Shown: positions 57,442 to 64,000 of the stretch, piece after piece
How positions within the stretch are numbered: position 1 is the first letter of the stretch
Layout: each line of letters starts with the position of its first letter
Source: Rhodospirillales bacterium
Lineage (GTDB): Bacteria; Pseudomonadota; Alphaproteobacteria; Rhodospirillales; Defluviicoccaceae
Reading direction: 5' to 3'
Assembly (NCBI GenBank): GCA_016710335.1
Contig: JADJXQ010000003.1
Span: 310,001-374,000, forward strand
Length of the DNA: 64,000 nt
Translations under genes and position numbers: made by a program
The notes under the pieces: generated by a model
Told to the model about the DNA's origin: nothing
Seen by the model: only the letters and a program-made list of their open reading frames with translations
Database searches by the model: none

Positions 57442-59232
57442 TCAGTGGGAGTGCCGGGGATTGCCGCGGGTCGCGATGATGTCGATGTAGGCGGTGGCGG
57501 GCTCCAGGCAGCCGCCGGTCGCGAGGGGCCCGACAAATGCCCGATAGATCTCCTGCCACGGCGTCTGGTGTTTGAGTTCGGGGAGCGGCGTCGTGCCGCG
57601 GCGTCGCTGCATTTCGTCGTCGGCGATCAGCACGTTGACCGTCCGCGCATTCAGGTCGATGTGCACCCGGTCGCCGGTTCGGAGGTATGCGAGGGGACCG
57701 CCGACCGCCGCTTCCGGCGACGCGTTCAGGATCGACGGGCTAGCCGATGTTCCGCTCTGGCGGCCGTCGCCGACGCACGGAAGCTCGGTGATGCCGCGCT
57801 TGATCAGCGCGTCGGGCGGCTGCATGTTGACGACCTCGGCGGAGCCGGGATAGCCGACCGGGCCGCAGTTGCGGATGAACAGAATGCACGTCTCGTCGAT
57901 GGCGAGCGCACCATCGTTGATGCGCCGGTGGTAGTCCTCCGGCCCCTCGAACACGACGGCTCGACCTTCGAATGCGTCTTCGTCACCGGGCTTGGCGAGG
58001 TAGCGCCGGCGGAAGTCCGGGCCGATCACCGACGTTTTCATCACCGCCGCGTCGAACAGGTTGCCGCCGAGGACAACGTAGCCGGCCTCTTCCATCAGGG
58101 GCTCTGAAACCGGCCGAATGACGTCAGGGTTCGTCGAGCGGGCGTCGGCGGTGTTGTCACCAATGGTCCGGCCGTTGACCGTGATCGCGTCGGTGTGGAT
58201 GCGCCGGGCAGCGACCAGAGCGTGAATCACTGCCGGCACCCCGCCGGCGCGATGGAAGCCTTCGCCGAGGTGGTGGCCGGCCGGCTGCATGTTGACGATC
58301 AGCGGCACGTCGTGGCCGAGGTGCTGCCAATCTTCAAGATTGAGCTCAACGCCCATGTGGCGGGCGATGGCGATCAGGTGGATCGGGCAGTTGCTGGACG
58401 CGCCGATGGCCGACGCGACGACGATGGCGTTCTCGAACGCCGCGCGAGTCATGATCTTCGACGGCGTCAAGTCCTCGTGCACCATGTCGACGATGCGAAG
58501 ACCGGTGGCGTAGGCCATCTGGCCGCGCTCGCGATAGGGCGCGGGGATGGCGGCGCAGCCGGGAAGCGACATGCCGAGCGCCTCGGCCAAAGCGTTCATC
58601 GAGGACGCCGTTCCCATGGTGTTGCAATGACCCACGCTGGGCGCCGACGCCGCCACCATGTCCATGAAGCCCTCGTAGTCGATCTCTCCCGCAGCCAGCA
58701 ACTGACGCGCGCGCCAGACGACGGTGCCGGAGCCGACCAGCTTACCCTCGAAGTGGCCGTCCAGCATCGGGCCGCCGGACAACGCGATCGCCGGGATGTT
58801 GACAGCCGCCGCCGCCATAAGGCACGCCGGCGTGGTTTTGTCGCAGCCGGTTGTGAGCACCACGCCGTCGAGCGGATAGCCGTGGAGCACCTCGACGAGC
58901 CCGAGAAAGGCGAGGTTGCGATCGAGCGCCGCGGTGGGGCGCTTGCCGGTTTCCTGCAGCGGGTGGACGGGAAACTCTATGGGCACGCCACCCGCCTCGC
59001 GGATGCCGTCCTTGACGCGAGACGCCAGATCCAGGTGGTGGCGGTTGCACGGCACCAGATCGCTGCCGGTCTGGGCGATGCCGATGATCGGCCGTCCGGA
59101 CTGCAACTCCGCCCGCGTCAGCCCATAGTTGAGGAAGCGCTCCAGATAGAGCGCGGTCATCCCGGGCTCGGCGGGATCGTCGAACCACAATTGGCTTCTG
59201 AGCTTGCGTTCGTTGGAACCTCTTGTGGCCAT
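57442..59232 (-). CDS. IlvD/EDD-family sugar-acid dehydratase
   Basis: 596 residues from ATG at 59232 with AGAGG upstream; an open frame of 131 more codons crosses the divergent promoter region and is not used. Iron-sulfur dehydratase: GCDKTTPACLMAAAAVNIPAI, GHCNTMGTASSMNALAEALGMSLPG and CGPVGYPGSAEVVN hold the conserved cysteines. Resembles L-arabinonate/galactonate-type members rather than isoleucine-valine IlvD (length, lack of ilv neighbours). The neighbouring aldolase and kinase suggest it makes a 2-keto-3-deoxy sugar acid. Confidence 0.85.
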   Translation of the reverse strand: MATRGSNERKLRSQLWFDDPAEPGMTALYLERFLNYGLTRAELQSGRPIIGIAQTGSDLVPCNRHHLDLASRVKDGIREAGGVPIEFPVHPLQETGKRPTAALDRNLAFLGLVEVLHGYPLDGVVLTTGCDKTTPACLMAAAAVNIPAIALSGGPMLDGHFEGKLVGSGTVVWRARQLLAAGEIDYEGFMDMVAASAPSVGHCNTMGTASSMNALAEALGMSLPGCAAIPAPYRERGQMAYATGLRIVDMVHEDLTPSKIMTRAAFENAIVVASAIGASSNCPIHLIAIARHMGVELNLEDWQHLGHDVPLIVNMQPAGHHLGEGFHRAGGVPAVIHALVAARRIHTDAITVNGRTIGDNTADARSTNPDVIRPVSEPLMEEAGYVVLGGNLFDAAVMKTSVIGPDFRRRYLAKPGDEDAFEGRAVVFEGPEDYHRRINDGALAIDETCILFIRNCGPVGYPGSAEVVNMQPPDALIKRGITELPCVGDGRQSGTSASPSILNASPEAAVGGPLAYLRTGDRVHIDLNARTVNVLIADDEMQRRRGTTPLPELKHQTPWQEIYRAFVGPLATGGCLEPATAYIDIIATRGNPRHSH

Positions 59233-59352
59233 CACAGTTACCTCTTCTACGTTGTTGAGGAAGCACCCGTCGTGGGAGACTAAGAAGCCGGCCTTTAGTG
59301 CCGCTGCCGCGAGGCCCACAGCATAACCCGCATCCAAGCAGAGGAGGAAACA

Positions 59353-60381
59353 ATGAAGCCAAAGTCGTGGATGACTGTCGTCGGCGTCGCCGGTGTCGCC
59401 GTGTTCGCAGCGGCCGCCTCGGACGCGATCGCCGCCGAATATGAATGGACCATGCAGACGTCGGAGACCGCCGGCGAGCCTCAGTTCGAGGTCAAGAAGC
59501 AATGGGCCGAGAACGTGGAAACGATGAGCGGCGGGGAGATCAAGATCGAAATCCTGCCGACCGGCGCGGTGGTTCCCCACAACCAGACCCTCGAAGCCGT
59601 CGGAGCCGGAATTCTTCAGGGCCACCTCACCGACCCCAGCTACTTCTCCGGTCAGGATCCGGCCTTCAGCATGCTTGGCAACCTGGTGGGCGCGTGGGGC
59701 GACCCGGTCGAGTTCCTGGAATACATGAACTTCGGCGGCGGCGAGGCGCTATACAACGAGCTTGTTGAGCCCTATGGCGTGCATCTGATCTGCGCGGCTG
59801 CCACCGGGCTCGAAGCGCTGGCCAGCAAGAAGCCCATTCGCACCGTCGACGATCTCAAGGGGCTGAAGCTCCGCGCGCCGGAAGGCATGGTCTACGACAT
59901 TTTCAGCAAGGCGGGGGCGTCGCCGGTCAACCTGCCGGGCTCGGAAGTCTACACGGGCCTTGAAAAGGGCGTCATCGACGCGGCCGACTACACGGTCTTC
60001 GCGACCAACCAGGCTCAGGGGCTGCACTCGTTCGCGCCCTATCCGAGCTACCCGGGGTTCCACTCGCTGCCGATGGTGGCGGTCTCCATGAGCAAGCAGA
60101 TCTGGGACGGGCTGTCGGACCAGCACAAGACGATCCTCGAGGTCTCCTGCGACACAATGGCGTTCGACATGGTCTTCACCCTGAAGGGCCTGGATCTGAA
60201 AGCCGTCGCGGAGGCCCGCAAGGACCCCAAGATCGAGATCATCGACATGCCCGACGAAGAGCGGAAGAAGTTCCGCAACATAGCCAAGCAGGAATGGGAA
60301 ACCTGGGCAAAGAAGAACGAGTTGAGCCAGAAAACCTACGACTCCGTCGTCAAGTTCCTTGAAGCGCGCAACTTGCTGTAG
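59353..60381 (+). CDS. TRAP transporter substrate-binding protein (DctP type)
   Basis: 342 residues. Signal peptide MKPKSWMTVVGVAGVAVFAAAASDAIAA followed by the DctP fold: GGEIKIEILPTGAVVPH, DLKGLKLRAPEGMV with the Arg that binds carboxylate, and ALEKGVIDAADY-like LEKGVIDAADYTV. GAGGAGG ribosome site. Diverges from the dehydratase; supplies the sugar acid substrate to the pathway. Confidence 0.92.
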   Translation: MKPKSWMTVVGVAGVAVFAAAASDAIAAEYEWTMQTSETAGEPQFEVKKQWAENVETMSGGEIKIEILPTGAVVPHNQTLEAVGAGILQGHLTDPSYFSGQDPAFSMLGNLVGAWGDPVEFLEYMNFGGGEALYNELVEPYGVHLICAAATGLEALASKKPIRTVDDLKGLKLRAPEGMVYDIFSKAGASPVNLPGSEVYTGLEKGVIDAADYTVFATNQAQGLHSFAPYPSYPGFHSLPMVAVSMSKQIWDGLSDQHKTILEVSCDTMAFDMVFTLKGLDLKAVAEARKDPKIEIIDMPDEERKKFRNIAKQEWETWAKKNELSQKTYDSVVKFLEARNLL

Positions 60382-60472
60382 CCACGGCTGCCGGCGTAAG
60401 CGGTGACCCCGGTGGCGCCGCCCGGCCGGCTCCTGCATACGAGCATAGCGCCTGCCGCAGAGGATCGGACAG

Positions 60473-61066
60473 ATGGAAGACATTGAAGGCTTGCGAGGCG
60501 CCCCGGACGCCACAACCGCGGTGCCTGAGCGGGAGGAGGTCGTGCTGCGCACGACCCTCGATCGCTACGTGAACGAAGCCGGCGCGCTGATCTCCTGGCT
60601 CGCCCTCATTGCCATGGCGATCTCGGTCTACGAGGTAGTCATGCGTTACGTCTTTGAGTCGCCGACCTCCTGGGTTCACGAGACGGTCATCTTCCTGATC
60701 GCCTGCATCTTCGCCCTGGGCGGCCCGGTGGCGCTGGCTCGCGACAAGCACATTCGAATAAGGGTGATCTATGACGCCGTTTCGCCGGGTGTGCGGCGGA
60801 TATTCGACGTCTTCAACAGCGTCATCACCCTCTTGTTCACCGTCGGCATGAGCTATGCCGCTTACATCATGTTCTGGCGATCCTCCCACAATCCGACCGG
60901 AGACTGGCAACTCGAGCGCTCCGGCACCTCTTGGAACCCGCCGTTCCCGGCCATGACCAAGGGCGTCATCCTCGTCGCAGTGGCGATCATGATGTTGCAG
61001 GCCATCCTCCACGTCATCCACGCGGTGCGCGGGCCGGCGGCGGACCGGAAAGAGGGAGCGCGTTGA
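60473..61066 (+). CDS. TRAP transporter small permease (DctQ type)
   Basis: 197 residues, four hydrophobic helices (ISWLALIAMAISVYEVVMRYVF, WVHETVIFLIACIFALGGPVAL). A soluble N-terminal extension of about 35 residues is longer than usual. One base before dctM. Confidence 0.9.
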   Translation: MEDIEGLRGAPDATTAVPEREEVVLRTTLDRYVNEAGALISWLALIAMAISVYEVVMRYVFESPTSWVHETVIFLIACIFALGGPVALARDKHIRIRVIYDAVSPGVRRIFDVFNSVITLLFTVGMSYAAYIMFWRSSHNPTGDWQLERSGTSWNPPFPAMTKGVILVAVAIMMLQAILHVIHAVRGPAADRKEGAR

Positions 61067-61067
61067 C

Positions 61068-62393
61068 ATGGGCATGGGACTGAACGCTCTCGGCATCGAA
61101 GCCGGCACCTACCTGCTCATCGGCAGCATCTTCGTTCTCCTGCTTCCCGGTCTGCCGCTCGCCTTCAATACCGGGCTGGTGGCGCTCATCTTCACCTTCG
61201 GGTGGTTCGGGCCGATGGCCCTGCCGCTGGTGACGGCCCGGGTCTACGGCTTCATCACCGAATACTCGCTTGTGGCCGTGCCGATGTTCGTGTTGATGGC
61301 GTCGCTGCTCGACCGCTCCGGCATTGCCCGCGATTTGTTCAACGCCATGCGCATCTTCGCCGGCCGCCTGCCCGGCGGCGTCGGCGTCCAGACCCTGGTG
61401 GTGGCGTTTTTCCTCGCCGCCATGTCAGGGATCATCGGCGGCGAGATCGTGCTGCTCGGCATCTTGGCGCTGCCGCAGATGCTGCGTCTCGGCTACGACC
61501 GCAGTATCGCCATCGGCGTCTGTTGCGCCGGCGGCTCACTCGGCACCATGGTGCCGCCGTCGATCGTCCTGATCATCTACGGCCTGATGGCGAGCGTCAG
61601 CATCGCCGACCTGTTCGTCGCCGCCATCACGCCGGCGACCATCCTGATGCTGGCCTACGTCACGTACGTGCTCGGGCGTTGCGCCATCAACCCGTCGCTC
61701 GGCCCGCCGTTGCCGCCGGATCAGGCGCGAATGCCGGCCGGCGAAAAGCTCAACGCTGCCAAGTCGGTGATCCTGCCGGCGCTGATCGCGCTGATGGTCC
61801 TCGGCAGCATTTACGGCGGCGTTGCCTCGGTCACGGAAGCCGCCTCGATGGGCGCGTTCGGCGTGCTGATCGCCATCGTCATCCGGCGCGAGTTCTCCTT
61901 CCGGGTGCTGCAGGAAAGCGTCACCCAAACCCTCAACACCTGCGGCATGATCATCTGGATCGGCGTCGGCGCGGCCATCCTGGTGGGCGTCTACAACCTG
62001 ATGGGCGGCAACCGCTTCGTCTCCCAGTCGATCCTCGGCATTGATGCCGCGCCCATCGTCATCGTCATGATCATGATGGGGATTCTGATGGTGCTTGGTC
62101 TGTTCCTCGACTGGATCGGCATCGCCATGCTGACGCTTCCGATCTTCGTGCCGATCATCAAGGAACTGAACTACGACCCCATCTGGTTCGGGATCCTGTT
62201 CTGCGTCAATATGCAGGTGTCGTTCCTCAGCCCGCCGTTCGGCCCTGCGGCGTTCTACCTCAAGGGCGTGGCGCCGCCCGGCATCGAACTCCCTCACATC
62301 TTCAAGGCGGTGCTGCCGTTCATCGCGCTGCAGATCATCGTCCTGTTGCTGCTGCTGTTCTTCCCGGATCTTGCGTTGTGGATGCTGCGGTGA
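61068..62393 (+). CDS. TRAP transporter large permease (DctM type)
   Basis: 441 residues, family-typical length. FVLMASLLDRSGIARDLFNAM, LGTMVPPSIVLIIYGLMASVSI and the C-terminal FLSPPFGPAAFYLKGVAPPG are DctM signatures. Completes a DctPQM system with the two preceding genes; the stop overlaps the aldolase start. Confidence 0.95.
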   Translation: MGMGLNALGIEAGTYLLIGSIFVLLLPGLPLAFNTGLVALIFTFGWFGPMALPLVTARVYGFITEYSLVAVPMFVLMASLLDRSGIARDLFNAMRIFAGRLPGGVGVQTLVVAFFLAAMSGIIGGEIVLLGILALPQMLRLGYDRSIAIGVCCAGGSLGTMVPPSIVLIIYGLMASVSIADLFVAAITPATILMLAYVTYVLGRCAINPSLGPPLPPDQARMPAGEKLNAAKSVILPALIALMVLGSIYGGVASVTEAASMGAFGVLIAIVIRREFSFRVLQESVTQTLNTCGMIIWIGVGAAILVGVYNLMGGNRFVSQSILGIDAAPIVIVMIMMGILMVLGLFLDWIGIAMLTLPIFVPIIKELNYDPIWFGILFCVNMQVSFLSPPFGPAAFYLKGVAPPGIELPHIFKAVLPFIALQIIVLLLLLFFPDLALWMLR

Positions 62394-63040
62394 GGACGCC
62401 TGCGCCTGTCGACGTCTTCGAGATGGCGGTCACGGAGATGCCGCTGATCGCGGTGCTGCGCGGCATCGCGCCCGACGAGGTGCCGGCCGTGGCCGACGTC
62501 CTGGTCGAGGCCGGCTTCCGCCTCATCGAGGTGCCGCTCAACTCGCCCCGGCCTTTCGACAGCATCGCCAAGCTGGCCGCATGCTGCCCCGCGGGCGTCG
62601 TCGTCGGCGCCGGTACCGTGCTCTCTCCCGACCAGGTCGTGCGGCTGGCCGCCACCGGGGCAGCGCTCATGGTGACGCCCGACAGCAACCCCGACGTGAT
62701 CGTGGCCGGGGTCGAGGCCGGCCTGGTGACGGTGATCGGGTGCATGACGCCAAGCGAGGCATTGAGCGCCCTCCGCCACGGCGCCCAATGCCTCAAGATC
62801 TTCCCGGCCGCCCGCCTCGGTCCGGCCTACCTCAAGGACGTGCGGGCCGTGTTGCCGAAGGAGACGCGCTTGTTTGCCGTGGGCGGGATCGGTGCCGACG
62901 ACATGGCAGCGTTCCATGAGGCCGGCGCCGACGGCTTCGGCTTTGGCTCCAACCTCTACGCCCCCGGACGTGCGGTGACGGAGGTGGGGACGATCGCCCG
63001 CGATCTCGTCGCAGCATTTCAGCGCTTGCAGGGCGGGTGA
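62390..63040 (+). CDS. dgoA: 2-dehydro-3-deoxy-6-phosphogalactonate aldolase (KDPG/KDPGal family)
   Basis: 216 residues from GTG at 62390 in a GTGA overlap with dctM (GTG at 62378 also in frame). Class I aldolase of the KDPG family: MPLIAVLRG with the catalytic Glu in LIEVPLNSPRP, GAGTVLSPDQV, and Schiff-base Lys in CLKIFPAA. The NPDVI and GCMTPSEAL pattern favours the galactonate type. Splits the phosphorylated keto-deoxy acid to pyruvate and glyceraldehyde 3-phosphate. Confidence 0.88.
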   Translation: MRTPAPVDVFEMAVTEMPLIAVLRGIAPDEVPAVADVLVEAGFRLIEVPLNSPRPFDSIAKLAACCPAGVVVGAGTVLSPDQVVRLAATGAALMVTPDSNPDVIVAGVEAGLVTVIGCMTPSEALSALRHGAQCLKIFPAARLGPAYLKDVRAVLPKETRLFAVGGIGADDMAAFHEAGADGFGFGSNLYAPGRAVTEVGTIARDLVAAFQRLQGG

Positions 63041-63041
63041 C

Positions 63042-64000
63042 GTGACCGGGGCCCATGCCATCATCATTGACTGGGGCACCAGCAGCTTTCGCGCCTATCT
63101 GGTCGACGTGGAGACAGGCCGCGCGTTGGAGGAGATCGCCGACGGACTGGGAATGGGCGCACTCGAAAGATCCGAGTTTCCGTCCTATTGCCGCGAGCAG
63201 ACCGCGCGCTGGCGGTCCTCGAACCCGCCGGCGCCGATCTACATGGCGGGGATGGTGGGAGCGGCGCAAGGGTGGTTGACGGCGCCCCAGCCGCCTCTGC
63301 CGGTCAGCGCCGACGACCTGGCGCACCATGTGGTGGCGGCGGACGGCATGGAGGAGGCCTGGATCCTCCCGGGGGTTCGCTATCACGGACCAGACGGCCA
63401 CATCGACGTGATGCGCGGCGAGGAGGTCCAGATCTTCGGCGCGCTGGCGGAAGTCGGCGCAGTTTCGGCCCATTTGTGCTTGCCCGGAACCCACAGCAAG
63501 TGGGCGACCGTCCGCGATGGCGCGCTGGAGCGGTTCTTCACCGCGATGACGGGAGAGCTGTACCGGGCGATCCTCCGCCATACGGTCGTCGGCCGGCTCG
63601 CCATGGAGGACGCGGCGTTCGATGCGAGGGTGTTCGAGCGTGGACTGTCTGTGGCCGGCCGACCGGGCGGGTTGCTCTACCACCTGTTTGGCGCCCGCGG
63701 GCAGGTTCTTTATGGAGGTCTCGCCGCGGCCGAGGTTGCGAGCTACCTCTCGGGGCTGCTTATCGGCGAGGAACTGGAGCGCATGGCGGAGCTGGAGGCT
63801 TTGCCGGACCACGTGCTTCTCGTCTGCGGCGAGCGCCTCCGTGAACCCTATGAAATCGCGCTTCGGTGCAGAGGCGTCGGCGCCGTCTGGATCGACGCAC
63901 GGCTTGCGACGCTGCGCGGGGTGGTGTCGGTGATGCGCCACCACCGTTCAGCTTTCGGTGGCCGGACAGGCACCGCGGTGCAACATGGAGCGAGCGCGTG
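63042..64000 (+). CDS. dgoK: 2-dehydro-3-deoxygalactonokinase, 3' end outside window
   Basis: Open from GTG at 63042, one base after the aldolase stop, to the window end (319 codons without stop; the stop is probably just beyond). DgoK family: IIIDWGTSSFRAYLVD, MAGMVGAAQGW, DVMRGEEVQIFGAL, LCLPGTHSKWA and FFTAMTGELYRAIL. Phosphorylates the keto-deoxy acid made by the dehydratase, before DgoA cleaves it. Confidence 0.9.
   Translation, partial: MTGAHAIIIDWGTSSFRAYLVDVETGRALEEIADGLGMGALERSEFPSYCREQTARWRSSNPPAPIYMAGMVGAAQGWLTAPQPPLPVSADDLAHHVVAADGMEEAWILPGVRYHGPDGHIDVMRGEEVQIFGALAEVGAVSAHLCLPGTHSKWATVRDGALERFFTAMTGELYRAILRHTVVGRLAMEDAAFDARVFERGLSVAGRPGGLLYHLFGARGQVLYGGLAAAEVASYLSGLLIGEELERMAELEALPDHVLLVCGERLREPYEIALRCRGVGAVWIDARLATLRGVVSVMRHHRSAFGGRTGTAVQHGASA

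Overview
The window is GC-rich DNA from an alphaproteobacterium, most likely a Rhodospirillales-type free-living heterotroph. The assignment is inference from content: alphaproteobacterial-type LexA boxes (GAAC-N7-GAAC), a FliX flagellar regulator, a DksA relative without the zinc cysteines, a complete hopanoid cluster and a Fur-type box in front of a ferric iron ABC transporter. Genes are dense, with frequent 4-base start/stop overlaps and many GTG or TTG starts.

Layout. 1-2.07 kb: end of a TRAP transporter (dctQ, dctM). 2.08-4.5 kb: an MNT-HEPN fusion protein, a secreted PHB-depolymerase-type esterase and a small secreted protein with a peptidoglycan-binding domain. 4.58-6.55 kb: coxG-coxS-coxM, accessory, iron-sulfur and FAD parts of a molybdenum hydroxylase, without a catalytic large subunit. 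6.77-9.27 kb: a VapBC-type pair and an SLC13 permease. 9.47-10.88 kb: an IS481-family insertion sequence. 11.2-12.2 kb: rlmB.

12.4-26.4 kb is the translation/transcription core: tRNA-Tyr, tRNA-Gly, tuf, tRNA-Trp, secE, nusG, rplK, rplA, rplJ, rplL, rpoB, rpoC, with structured intergenic regions. 26.5-30.1 kb: pqiABC (lipid transport between membranes). 30.1-34.0 kb: a ferric iron ABC importer. 34.2-39.2 kb: fliX, a dksA-type gene, a single-chain restriction-modification enzyme and a hemerythrin protein.

39.2-48.4 kb encodes hopanoid synthesis: hpnC, hpnB, hpnD, hpnE, shc and hpnG on the plus strand, meeting hpnH and ispH on the minus strand. These genes cover an isoprenoid precursor step, squalene formation, cyclisation and the adenosylhopane side chain. 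48.6-52.4 kb: a frameshifted ROK kinase, moaC, moeA and lexA. 52.5-57.4 kb: formate-THF ligase, a truncated VOC gene, a DUF1428 protein, a glutathione S-transferase and otsA. 57.4-64.0 kb: a sugar-acid catabolic locus (IlvD/EDD dehydratase diverging from a TRAP transporter, KDPGal-type aldolase and KDGal-type kinase); the kinase runs off the window.

No rRNA, CRISPR array or prophage was seen. The most notable signals are the MNT-HEPN fusion with an altered HEPN motif, a VapC lacking one catalytic Asp, a three-copy intergenic hairpin family, paired LexA boxes, the coxGSM set without coxL, and the single-base frameshift in a GGC-repeat tract of the ROK kinase.
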